Part shown: positions 43,350 through 54,451 of the stretch, in pieces
How the letters are laid out: every line of letters begins with the position of its first letter
Position numbering within the stretch: position 1 is the stretch's first letter
The notes under the pieces: generated by a model
What the model was told of the DNA's origin: nothing
The model's input: only the letters and a program-made list of their open reading frames with translations
Databases searched by the model: none
Made by a program: the position numbers and the translations under genes
Assembly (NCBI RefSeq): GCF_000143415.4
Contig: NW_003314292.1
Span: forward strand, 1,067,666-1,131,665
Origin: Selaginella moellendorffii
Lineage: Eukaryota > Streptophyta > Lycopodiopsida > Selaginellales > Selaginellaceae
DNA: 64,000 nt
Direction: 5' to 3'

Positions 43350-46300
43350 TCACTTATCACAACTTGACCAGTATTCCGCCACCAGCTTTGCAAAGAGAGA
43401 GTTTTGGTTGTCAAGCAGAGCTTGAGGAGAATCACACTCAACCATGTATCCTGCGAAAAAAGATAAGAAAAAAGATGCTTGCTTCCCCGACTTACCATTT
43501 TTGAGGCCGAGAATGAGATCACTGTCTATAACAGTGGAAATTCGATGAGCAACCGTGATCACTGTGCAGTCGCTAAACTCGTCCCTTATAACTTTCTGGA
43601 GAACAGCGTCGGTGGTGGAATCGATCGACGAAGTAGCTTCGTCGAGGACGAGAACTTTGCTCCGTTTGAGCAAAACCCGAGCCAGGCAAAAGAGCTGCCT
43701 CTGCCCAGCGCTCCAGTTCTCGCCATCATCGCTCACTTGAAAATCCCACCACTCAAGTAAGAGACCAAAAAAAGAGGAGGAGAAGTGTTCATACCGAGTG
43801 AGTCGAGCTGCTTTGGGGTTTCCTTCACAGCTTTCAAAAGCTGACACTTTCGCAAGCTCTGTGATAATTGTGAGAGTTCTAAGCGAAAAAAAAAAACCTC
43901 GATCAACCGGACTTACTTGCCAGATTTGCTCGTCCGAGAACTGCTGCAGTGGATCCAAGTTCGAGCGTACAGTTCCTCGAAACAAGAAAGCTTCTTGAGG
44001 AATGACTCCAATCCGGGTTCTCAGATCAAACAGTCCGATGGTTGTGACATCAATGCGATCGATAAGGATCCGACCACCGTCGGGCTCAATCAAGCGAAAC
44101 AAGGCACTGATCAACGTCGTCTTGCCACTTCCAGTTCGTCCAACAAGTCCAACTTTCTTGCCTCCGGGAAACATACATGAGATTCCTTTGAGCACCAAAG
44201 GACTGTTGGTTCTGTATCGAATCTATAGGAAAAACATGTTAGCATGATCATGATGGGTTTATCTTTTCTTACTTGTAAATTTTGGAGCTCAACTTCTCCA
44301 TGCGCAGGCCACTCCGCTGGTGGTCGATTTGATTTGATAACCAAAGGAGCTTCCTCTGGCAACTTCATATACTGGCTTATTCTCTCCACAGCAACAATGT
44401 AGCCCGATAAGTAACTTACGGCTTGGATCAAGAAAACTTGGCAGCCATTTAGAGCAAACGCATAGGTGAGAGAGAGACCAGCAAAACCTGACAAAGAACA
44501 TACACAAAACAGAAGGAAACCTTGAAAAAATAAGTCTTTTTCTATCATACCGGAGGAGAGTTGATCTCGAAAGATCACTACGAGCAAAGCCGCAGTTAAA
44601 AGCACGATCGTCCCAAGAAACTCCACTCGAAGGGAAAGCCACTCGTATCCGGCGTAAGTGTGCAAAGAAACCGAAGCATCCGAGTTGACGAGTTTCATGT
44701 TTTCTCGCGTAAACATGCTTTGTTTTCTAAACGCTCGAATAGGGACGGCGCCATTCACAGTTTCTCCAGTGTGGTTTAGAACCGGTGCTTTCGTCGTCCC
44801 GTTGATCCGGACGAGTTCCCGAGCAGTTTTTAAGTAGTACCTCTGTAAGATCAAAGAGGTGATCATATGAAAACGAAGGAAAAACGAACCTGGATTCTCC
44901 AAAGAATAGCGAGGGTTGGAATGGCTACAAAGAGGATTTGCCAGGTGACGAGCGTGATAATCACCACCATTCCGACCATTTCGGACAATCCCGATAAGGA
45001 AAAATTGAAGTAGCTTTGCACTTCTACGTCCAAAATGCTCATATCCGACGAAGCCTGGAAACAATGAACACTGAGTAAAAAGAAAAGAAGAAAAGGAAGC
45101 GTACTCTGCTGAGAATCCTCCCGAGCGGAGTTGAATCAAACATCGCCATGGGTGCACGAAAGAGCGAGTTTATAAGACCCGAGAAGAAGGCCCGAGAAGC
45201 TCGCAAGCCGATGCTAACAAGGAATCGAGCTCTGGCATAGACAAGTCCAGTGCTGGCGAAGGAGATCGCTGTGAAAACCCCAATCAAAGTTTGGACGCTC
45301 GTGTTGGGATTCGCAACTTGTGTGGCCAGCCAATAGTTGCTCGAAAGCACTCCAAAAACGAAGAGAGCTTGGAAAACGAGCACTAATCCCAGCAAAGATC
45401 GACTACCACTTCCGTCGATGTAGTCGAGGTATGGTTTTAGTCCCAGGTTCCCTGCTGCGATCTCTTCGTCCTGGATCAATTGTTGGTAAGAAGTTTTGTT
45501 CTCGCTCGACTTCGAGAGCTGTCTTTGATAAGTTTCGTGGCGATGGCTTTCGCTGTTGGTGTGATGAACTTGGAAGATAAAAGAGTCCTCGTGAGCGTTC
45601 ACGAGCCTCGAAAAAATATTCCCGGAGCTGATGAGAAGTTCTTGGTAGCTCCCGGACTGGACAATGCGTCCAGACTCCATCACCTGAATCGTAGAAAAAG
45701 AATTGATAATCGATTGTCAGAGAAGTTGACGGCAAAACATACCAGGATCTTGTCCACTGATGAAAGAAACTCCACTTGGTGAGTAACCAATATCACTGTT
45801 TTGTTCCTCAGTTCTTGGAGTATACATGCCTGTCAAAGATCTCAAAGAGAAGCTAAAAAGAAACTAGACTTGCCTGGAACAACGTAGCAGCAGTTTGAGC
45901 ATCAACAGCGCTAAAAGGATCGTCCAAAAGATAAATCTCCGCATTCGCGTACAAAGCTCTCGCGAGTTGGAGCCTTTGCTTCTGCCCCCCGCTCAAGTTG
46001 AGTCCTCGCTCACCAATCTCGGTTAAATCCCCGTGAGAGAAGCCTGCGAGATCTTCCTCGAGAGCACAAGCCTTGATCACTCGCTCGTAGAAAGTTTTGT
46101 CCATGGCCTCCCCGAATAAAATGTTCTCTCGAACGCTACCACTCCGGATCCAAGCGGTCTGCGAGACGTAACCTATGCTTCCACAAACTTTGGCCTACAA
46201 AGTGGTGGTTTACAAGCGTTCTTGTCGAAAAGCAAAACGAGATAAGTACCTTGCCAGAAAATCTTGGAACTTCTCCAAGAATCGAATGCAAGAGTGTAGA

Positions 46301-47659
46301 TTTTCCAGATCCAACAGCACCACAAACTGCGATGAGCTCTCCGCTCGTGATTTTCAAGCTCAAATCCGCCAAAGAGAACTTTCCAGTTTCTTCCCAGGCG
46401 AAGGTGGCCGAGTCAATAGAGATCACGTCGTGTTGCCGCGAGAAAAAATCCCTCTCCACTGCGTCCTCTTGCAGCTCCGCGTCCTGGAAGAACTTGGAGA
46501 GCCTCTCGAGCGACACCCGAGCTTGGATCATCGCGGTAAGAACGTCGGGGAGATTTCTCACGGGCTCTTGAATCACCCGAAAGGTGGCGAGCACTGTGAA
46601 CACGAGTGTGGCATCGAGCTTGATCGAGAGAGGGATGCAAGTCGCGAAGACCACCGAGGCGGTGACGACCGGAGACATCCAAAACATGACGCTCCCGGCA
46701 GCCCAGATTTGCTTCACTCCATAGAGCCACGCATACTCTCGAGCACGAAAGCTCTCGATAAGTTGCTGGAAGTATCTCTCCCAGGCCTGGAGCTTGATGA
46801 TCTTCATGCTGGAGAGAATGGAGCTGCTCACTCGCAATCGCTGATCCTGGGCAACCATCAAGTTATACTGGTTTCGCTGCTGGATCTTCGCGAGTGGAGC
46901 TTGGATGGCGGCGGTGATGAGGATGACGAGCAGCCCCGAGAGCGTTGCCAGGCCAACAGTGGAGACCAAGATGGCGAGAGCGATGGAGATCTGGAGTGGA
47001 ACCGTCCAGAGCTGGTGAGACCACCAGAAAAACTCTCCCAGGCGATAGGCATCCACAGAGATGTAGCTGACGATCTCGCCGCTGGCATGGCGCTGGCGGG
47101 ATTGATGCGAGAGCTTGAGCTCCTTGGCGTAGATGGCGGCGACGAGCGACGATCGAAGGCGAAGGCCCAGGCGGCGAGCGCCAAAAAACCAGTGTCGCTG
47201 TGACAGACATTCGAGGATCTTGGCGGAGAAGAGGGCGGCCACGAGAAGATAGCCTCTTGTTCTCCCCGGCAAGCCACCGCCACCATTGCTAGCAGCAACG
47301 AATCTCGTGAAGTAGCGGAGGAACAGTGGGTTACAAGAGATGGCGATGGTTTTCACCAGTGCCAGCGCTCCTGTGCGCCAGATCTCCCGCCAGTGGCATC
47401 GCGCGATCGCCCAGAAGAGGCTCGAGGGGGTGTGATCGTCTCCTACCTTGGATAGCGCTTGGATCAATCCCGCGTGTGTTCTCTCGGCGGTGTCGTCCTG
47501 GTCGCGCAGCGCTGGAACATCGCATCGCTGGAGTGGCTTCTTGGCGCCGGTGGCGAGCAGAGGATTGAGCCACGAGAAGAAGAGCGAATCTTTCCAAGAC
47601 GAACCATGACCATTGGAAATGGAGCTTGATCCAAGGAGAGGCGTGCGAGGACAATCCAT
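43350..47659 (-). CDS. ABC transporter, ABCC/MRP subfamily, without TMD0
   Basis: Full exporters of this family pump glutathione conjugates and organic anions, in plants often into the vacuole. From the ATG at 47659 the order is TMD1 (F-F-S-W-L-N-P-L-L near the start, then six-helix region with R-H-W-F-F-G-A-R-R), NBD1 with Walker [10 protein letters not shown] and signature L-S-G-G-Q-K-Q-R, a charged linker, TMD2 ([12 protein letters not shown]), NBD2 with Walker [19 protein letters not shown] and Walker [13 protein letters not shown]. About ten exons with GT-AG introns; first exon runs to about 46251, stop at 43350; about 1,200 residues. There is no N-terminal TMD0. A fragment of its first exon lies at 29228-29395. 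Confidence 0.93.
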
Positions 47660-47964
47660 CCTCGGCCACCGAACCTCTTTGGCTTCTTGCTAAACCGACA
47701 AGGTCCGTGGACTACCTTTAGGGCAGACGGTAAAGGTATATGCTTTTTATCTTGTTACGCGGGAACAGAAATTTTAGGTTAATTCTTCTTCTCTCTCCTC
47801 CCACGTTTGTGGAGCTGGGAGCGAGCTCTCGCCCATCCACCAATCTCCTCCAATGCGGTGCTAATCCGCGAATCGCCGCGCCAGGCAAGGAGATCTGGAG
47901 CTCCGCTGGGGCATTTTCACAATGCGGAGGTAGGGTTCTCCACTCCACGGGGTGTCCTCCCGCC

Positions 47965-49440
47965 ATGGAGCCATGGCGCTTCCTCAAGCCCCAAATGTGG
48001 GACGATCTCTTCACGCCCCAGGCGGCGTGGATCGAGGAGACAGGCCTGGTGGATTTCATCAAGCTCAAGCTCAAGGCCATGGATGTGGAGCTCGTCCGCA
48101 AGGCGACGCAAGGGTATGACTCCGAGTCCAAGACGATCCACGTCCCGGAGCTTGGCAGCATGGAGCTGAGCGACAAGAGCGTCGGCGAGGCGCTGTGCCT
48201 CCCTTACGGCTCCGATCTGGAAGAGATCCCCACCGAGTATAACTCCCAGCTCCATGGCCCCGAGATCCAGAAGTACTTCAGCGAGAAAGGCCATAGCCAG
48301 GCCAGTGGCTGGAAGCTGTGCGAGGTGAAAGAGCACGTCATGCGCGTCTACCTCGAGTTCCTGGTGAAGAGGATTGGGCTTCGTCTCAACAATCAAAGGG
48401 TGAGTGGAGCCACCGCCTATCCGGCCTGTGCCACTCGCTCCACCAAGAAGATCTTCAACTGGGCACAGTTCGTGGTGCTCAAGATGCACAAGGAGCTCAA
48501 GGAAGGCAAGCCGGTCACCACCGCTCACTACTTGAGCATGGTTCTCCAGCACCACTTCGATCTTCCAGGGGTGGATTTGCAGCCGACGATGCGCTTCGCC
48601 ACCACTGGCGAGCAGTCGGGAAAGAGGAAGAGATTGTCGTGGGAGGACAGGTCCAACGAGCGGGATGGAACTCCGGACGAGGATTTGATCGTGGAAACGC
48701 TACGTCAGGGTGACGAGCTTCGAGAGGTGGCCATCAGGCCTTGTTCTTCGTCGTCGTCGCTGCCTTCTTCCAAGTTTGTCTTCGGTGAATCGTCCGGCGG
48801 CTCCAGAGGCGGAGATCTCACCTTCTGCTCGATGCAGCAGAAGCAGGTTTTGAGCGCCGTGGACGGGATCTTGAAGCAGATGAAGCAGACCGTGATCCAG
48901 CAAAAGGAAGCGCTCATCTCGTCCCTGTGGCAAGCCCAGCAAGCGGTGGCCCAGCTCGAGACCCCGGAGCGTTCTCTCGACTTCGATCAGCTCACCGCGA
49001 GGTACGCGCAGCTCCAGCAGGACTACCGCTCCGTGTGCCACCAGCGAGACGTGCTGCTCCAGCAAGTCACGGATCTCCAAGACCAGTTCAGAGCTTCCGA
49101 CGAGCTCCACTCGCAGAGGCTCGAGGAGGCGAACGAGCGGTTGGCAAAGGCCACACGGAAGCTCACCGAGGCTAAGCAAGCGAATAGAGCAAAGCACTCG
49201 CACTCCACGGCCGATCTTCACGAGAGCGACTGCATCATGGAGTATGGATTCAGCCGATCGGAGCTCGAGAATGTGGAGCATATGATCATTGGGCATCGCT
49301 CGAGCTCCCAGGCGAAGCACGCTCGTTTCCCGATCAGTTGCGAAGACAGCCATCACGGGCGAGGCAATGCAAGTGCCGAGGCAGTAAGCAGCTGGTTGTT
49401 TGCTACTTCCGCGGCGTCCAAGGGGCAGTTTACCATATGA
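47965..49440 (+). CDS. Intronless coiled-coil protein of unknown function
   Basis: From the ATG at 47965 (context CGCCATGGAG) the ORF is 491 residues; an upstream ATG at 47740 in the same frame would give 566. The first about 210 residues are globular with Trp-rich segments (M-W-D-D-L-F-T-P, F-N-W-A-Q-F-V-V-L-K-M-H). A Ser-rich acidic linker follows. Residues about 290-420 form a heptad-like coiled coil (Q-Q-K-E-A-L, L-Q-Q-D-Y, L-L-Q-Q-V-T-D-L-Q-D-Q-F). I recognise no family. The lack of introns in an intron-rich neighbourhood could mean a retrogene or a domesticated mobile-element protein, but I see no protease, zinc knuckle or RT. It diverges from the ABCC gene. Confidence 0.65.
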   Translation: MEPWRFLKPQMWDDLFTPQAAWIEETGLVDFIKLKLKAMDVELVRKATQGYDSESKTIHVPELGSMELSDKSVGEALCLPYGSDLEEIPTEYNSQLHGPEIQKYFSEKGHSQASGWKLCEVKEHVMRVYLEFLVKRIGLRLNNQRVSGATAYPACATRSTKKIFNWAQFVVLKMHKELKEGKPVTTAHYLSMVLQHHFDLPGVDLQPTMRFATTGEQSGKRKRLSWEDRSNERDGTPDEDLIVETLRQGDELREVAIRPCSSSSSLPSSKFVFGESSGGSRGGDLTFCSMQQKQVLSAVDGILKQMKQTVIQQKEALISSLWQAQQAVAQLETPERSLDFDQLTARYAQLQQDYRSVCHQRDVLLQQVTDLQDQFRASDELHSQRLEEANERLAKATRKLTEAKQANRAKHSHSTADLHESDCIMEYGFSRSELENVEHMIIGHRSSSQAKHARFPISCEDSHHGRGNASAEAVSSWLFATSAASKGQFTI

Positions 49441-49909
49441 AACCATGTTTGAGAAGAAGCTATATGGTGGTGGTAGTCGCGAGTAATTAACGTAAGCATC
49501 CATTTTTTATGCACTGATTCATTTGGCTACTGAATGTTTCAGGACTGGTTGTGCAAATTATTGAAGCCAAGCGACAAAAAACTATCGCGTTCCGAAAGCC
49601 AGGCTTTTCGTTGGACTTTTGTACAGAGGAAACTTTCATGTATCGTACGTTGGAATTAAAAAGGTGGTTAGGACCACCACACACTAGACTAACATTCTTT
49701 TTTTTTTAATCTACTGTAGAAGACAAGATGGTCCATCCCGTTTTCTTGTGTAAGGACAAAAAATAGCATTTGAGGTCAATCACAAATGCTAATGTTTAAA
49801 ACCACGTTTTCCTTGTGTAAGGATAAAAAAATCTCTCTTGTAGGGCAATCACACAAGATCCACTTCTATTAATGCCAAGTAGCTGATAATCAATAGCAAC
49901 TTTAATTAT
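49441..49909. other. Intergenic, no gene seen
   Basis: Probable 3' regions of the two flanking convergent genes; short AT-rich stretches only. Confidence 0.5.
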
Positions 49910-50492
49910 TTAGTTGAGCGAGGTGGTGAAGGAGACAGTCTGGAGGGGACTTCCACAGTGGTACTGTTGGATGATATCGGGCAGTGAGAGAACAATGCGA
50001 CTACGCATGGGCTTCACCAAGGGATTCCTCTGTGGAACGAGCACGAAATCATATGTGTGGTTCTTGGCGTTGAATGGATTTGGGTATGGGATATTCTTGC
50101 CAGTGTTGGAAGGAGATACATAAGGCTCAAGAATGTTACTCTTCACAGCTCCTACAAACAAAAACCACAAATCCAATCTATCAATTAAAGATGAAAAAAG
50201 AGAACTTGCCAGAGGTGCCTGCTGGAATGTTTGCAATCCAAAAGTTGACGTAAGGATAAGTTTTGTTTGGAGTCGAGAGTGCCTTTTGATCCGCCATCAC
50301 CACCGAAAACAGGCTAACACTGCCATTCCCATGAAATCCTTGAATGTCAACAGTGGGAGCTGAGTCAGTGCTGCTCAAGGAGATGAAGTTGCCATTTTCA
50401 ACAGTGGTGGAGCTATATTGTACAAGAAGACCCACAGCTACATGAGCAAACAAGAAGCAAAGAAGAAAGCAAGACGCAATTGATACAGCCAT
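49910..50492 (-). CDS. Small secreted protein, family known only from this window
   Basis: Exons 50492-50210 and 50151-49910 give 174 residues. The leader MAVSIASCFLLCFLFAHVAVG is too hydrophobic to be anything but a signal peptide. The mature part starts LLVQYSSTTV and carries S-L-S-S-T-D-S-A, V-D-I-Q-G, L-F-S-V-V-M-A, then I-L-E-P-Y, R-N-P-L-V-K-P and a Ser/Thr-rich end; beta-rich, no cysteine pairs. The intron starts G|GCAAGT and ends TTGTAG: only a GC-AG intron keeps the frame. Related broken copies are at 39985 and 42117, two of three next to an LTP-like gene. Function unknown; a secreted lectin-like or defence role is speculation. Confidence 0.7.
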
Positions 50493-50661
50493 ATTCTTTA
50501 AAAATGATATTTTGCTTGGGCTATTCTTTTGAGATTTATATAAGACTAGGTAGCTAAAATTATGTCAAGTTTCTAATGAAATCTAATAAGTAAATTCAAA
50601 TTGATGCTGCTGTTTCTTAGTAAAATTATATTTTCAAGAATTTCTGTCGGCAAACTTGAAT

Positions 50662-53354
50662 TTAGATTGCCTCCAAGTTTTTTATTAAGAATGCAAAGCC
50701 ATAAGCAGTCTCCTTGAGATGAGAGTAGCGTCCGCCATCTCCGAAGTGACCCCCACTCATATTGGTCTTAAAGACTAAACATTCTGCTTGACAAGAATGC
50801 CGAAGAGCTGCAATCCATTTAGCAGATTCCCAGTAACCAACCCTGTATGAAACGACAATTTATCAATGCACTTAGGAGCTCTCAAACACGTACCGGGTGT
50901 CAAGGAACGATGAGGTTACTAGCATCGCTGGATACCTTACGCCTGGCTTGATGTTGTCATAAGGAGAGTAATTTCGGATGCAATCAAACGCTGCCTTGTC
51001 CGATGATGGATCACCCCATTCGTCATACTCGTGCTCTGTTAGACTCAATGAAGAGTCTAACATTGTGTTGAGGATGTCAAGGAATGGAACCTGTCATGCA
51101 GATAGAGCTCTTGAAGCAAACACAATTCAATGATCGCCATACCTTCAAAATTATAGCTCGAAAGAGGTCCGGTTGCAAGTTCACGGCTGCCCCGACCAAA
51201 AGTCCACCAGCGCTTTCACCGAAAGCAGCAATCTTGTTGCGAGAAGCATACTGATTTTCCACCAAGTAACGCACGCAAGCTATAAAGTCTTTGAACGAAT
51301 TCTCCTTCTTCAGCAGCTTTCCTTCCGAGTGCCAAGCCTTTCCTAACGTCCCACTCCCCCTGGATTCCACAAATCTCAGTTACGACATGGAAGGAACAAA
51401 AAGCAAACTTCACCTTACGTGAGCGAATGCGAGCACCCAGCCACGATCGAGAAGGCTCAGCCGGTCACTCGAGAAGCTCATGTCAAGCAGCTCGCCGTAG
51501 GCACCATAGCCTGTAACCAAAGCGGAATTTTCACCTTTCCTTTCGAACTTGTTTGAGTACACAATTGTCAAAGGCACCCGAACGCCGTCATGAGATGTAG
51601 CAGCAAGATGCTTCATACAATATGAGCCCGTGTCCACTCCCACAATTTTCACTTGCTGCAATAGTGTCACCTCTCCAGTCGTCAAATCGACATCATACGT
51701 TGCTTCGGGCATCTAAAAACGAAAAAAGAATTGTCCACAACGAACATCTAATGCAAGAAAGAAAGAGAGCTTACCACCAGTGAAGATATCGACAGCCGTA
51801 GAGTAGACGAATTGAAGTCACAGTTTGCTCCAGGAGTAAGAACTGTTATCCCGGAGGGAAGGTTTACTGTCCAAGGAGGAGTTTTCAGGCTCTGAAAGGA
51901 AAGAGCTTAGTGAGACCAAAACTTTTACCATATGCTTACATCCAGGTTGAAAACATGCACAATGGGAAGACCATTTTGTCGTCTGTATAAGATCAAATGC
52001 TTCGCAAAAATATCCATATCCTCCATCCAATTTTCGCTGTCGACTGGGACAACCTCCTAAAGTGTTTCATTTTTTGCTGTGAAAAAAACGAGAATTGACG
52101 TACCTCCCACGCCTTCGAGGTCAAGCTATCTGTCTTGCAGCGGACAAGCCGATAGTTGTTTCCTAGCGACGCTAGCTTCTTGTCGCCCAAAAAATTGGTA
52201 AGAATATACAGGTGCTCTTCATGGTGTTCCACGAAATACTGGATGCCATCAACTCTATCTGCAACTTTCCGCAACGTTGTGGCTGAAGTTTTCGGATCTA
52301 CCAGAAAAACCTGTCCTGTAGAGGCTCGAGCAACACATTTGTGAAACGCAATTACCTCAGAGGACGTCTTTGAGTTGACATTAATCAAAACGTACTGCCA
52401 GTTTTTGGTTCTTGTAACATCAACAAAGTTCTTTGGATTGTCGTCGTGATAAATTGCAATGTCATCATCTTTAGATTGCAAGTTCCGCAACAAAACCCTG
52501 TTGAGATCGAGAAAAAATGATTCTAGAAGAAACTTCAAATAGAAACCTGTGAGGTCGATGTCCTGCATCACTACAAGTGTAGTAAAGATAGTCTCCAGTA
52601 TCAGACCACTCCACACTTACTACACCATCGGTTTTGTGCTCCAGGAGGAGGCTATCAGTCTCCAAGTCTTTGACAAACAATGTGAAGATCTCGTTGCCAC
52701 CCAAGTCGATTGTGTACGCTAACAGTTTGTGGTCTCTGGATAGCTTAAAAACTCCAAGCTGTGCATGGCCTACACTTGTGTAATTAGGAAGAAAAGAGAA
52801 ACAAGGAAAGATCCTCAAAACTTTACCATGCTCGGCAGCAAGCTCATTGATGTCGATCATAACTTCACTGTTCTTGTCAAAAAAACTTGTAAAGAAAGCC
52901 TTCAGCCTTCCACCCTGGCGGGTTCTTCGTCTCGAGTAGATGGGAAACTCTTTCCCTTGCGGGATATGCACGAAATAGTACCTACATTGTTTCTAAGTTC
53001 CTCATCTAGGCAAAAAAAAAAAAAAAATCAAAACGAGCAAGGAAGAACTCACCAATCCCCGCAGCGCTCTGGAGGCGATGCGAGCTCCTTCTCCATCCTG
53101 CTCGCCATTTCCTGGCGGATCTGGCGCTGGAGCTCCCTTGTCCCAGCCATGGTCGACTGCGCGTGCTGATTCTCAGCCTGGAGATACGCGATGACGGCCG
53201 GATCCTCGGAATTTCGCAGCCAGTGGTAGGGATCGTCCCATGTCACGCCGTGGCGCGTCTTGGGGAACGATCTCCTCAGCGCCGCAGGAGCGAATTGCCG
53301 CAATGCGCGATCTGGAAGAGAAGAGAGTGCGCGAGAGAAGCGGCAAAGCGCCAT
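50662..53354 (-). CDS. Prolyl oligopeptidase family serine peptidase, oligopeptidase B-like (complete)
   Basis: S9A enzymes cleave short peptides behind a beta-propeller gate; OPB types prefer basic residues. Exon 1 (53354 to about 53055) carries H-G-V-T-W-D-D-P-Y-H-W-L-R. Propeller exons follow (Y-T-I-D-L-G-G-N-E, V-E-W-S-D-T-G-D-Y-L-Y-Y). The catalytic domain shows Y-G-A-Y-G, R-G-W-V-L-A-F-A-H-V-R-G-S-G, the nucleophile in G-E-S-A-G-G, D-E-W-G-D-P, the acid in S-F-L-D-T-R and the histidine in G-G-H-F-G. Stop at 50662. About 11 exons with short GT-AG introns. The leader is Arg/Ser-rich and may target an organelle. It is the intact member of three; fragments lie at 37647 and 55470-56508. Confidence 0.92.
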
Positions 53355-53410
53355 AAAACCCTAGACCCTGCTTGGCAAGCATATTCCTGGAACCTTTCGA
53401 GCTCGCAAAA

Positions 53411-54249
53411 TGGCGGGATGTTTAGAACCCTAGTACGGTTCTCTCTTGCCTGGGCGAGAAGATCGGAGCGTCTCAGTTACCGGTAGATTCTCGCGCCGAG
53501 AAATGCTTCGCGCAGCTCCTCCGACGCAGAGGTCCAGGCAATGCACTTATGTTCTACAAGTAAGTGGAAGGTTTCTATAGCTTTTCATCGATGGAAGCAT
53601 AGCACACAGATAGATGAAGCGGTGGACATTTTCAAGGATCACTACCAGGAAGGAATTGGAAGTCCAAGCTTGAAGCTATCCATGACCGATGATGCTCAAC
53701 GAGTTTTTGGCATTCACAGCTCAAAGTATTACAAGTCTTTGCCTTGATTTTTCTTTTCTCCCAATGCGTAAGGAATGTCTACATTCGGAGGGGGATGATT
53801 CTTCTCGTCCCGGAAATTGTTACTGTTCTTGGAGGAGCTTGATGAGCCAAGAAAACAGTGGCGCTGCACCGGAAGTGAGCAGCAACCTTCTTCCTGATCA
53901 GGTCTAACTTTGCGCAGTGACTGTGTTTGCTTTGTTCTTCCTCTCCTTGTATTTTGATTATCTGTCTCTACTCTTTTGTCTTTAGGAAGGCAAGCACCTG
54001 TCTCTATAGAAGATTTTTCTCGCGGTTCGGATTCCTACAGTGAACAAACACCAAGTAAACACAAGGAAGGCCTTTCAAGTTTTCTCTCCATGGGTAATTC
54101 TTTTTATCTTCACTTCAGAACAGCATCGGACCTCCTCCAACATAGGGTTGTCCCCGTGTGCATCCGGAAATGGATGGAGGCTTCTTGCCCGAGTTAAAGC
54201 TCTTCCAATTTGCCACCAGGATCATCAGCGATCCCTTCCATTGTATTGA
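53411..54249 (+). pseudogene. RMI1 copy 2, decayed, with native C-terminus
   Basis: Divergent from the complete oligopeptidase gene. Segments equivalent to exon 1 (53411-53560, start region truncated), exon 2 (53605-53735, missing N-A-G-I and R-P-I-P), exon 3 (53760-53840) and the linker exon (53985-54090) are recognisable, but the frame is broken in several places and most of the C-terminal OB fold is deleted. The last piece reads A-S-G-N-G-W-R-L-L-A-R-V and ends at a TGA (54247-54249), giving the RMI1 tail without a transposon. Confidence 0.85.
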
Positions 54250-54451
54250 ATTTTACTGTTCCCATCAAGAGAATAGAAAAGAAACTTCATAACTTGCAAA
54301 GACAGTTCTTGCATTGCTATAGAAAATCTTTCTTGACAAGAAGATCATTGTCTCACAAAAAACATTCCACCCGGTGACCAAGCAAGCAAAGTTAGTACCT
54401 GTACTCTTCAATCAAAAACGATGCTTACCGAACTGGTGCTGGCTTTTGTTC

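Noticed and set aside
46175-47203. Long plus-strand ORF (342 codons) antisense to the ABCC first exon
   Set aside because: It is the GC-rich shadow of the transporter exon; the minus-strand reading has all ABC motifs.
47917-49503. Long minus-strand ORFs opposite the coiled-coil gene
   Set aside because: Shadow frames of a GC-rich exon; the plus strand has the better start context and heptad pattern.
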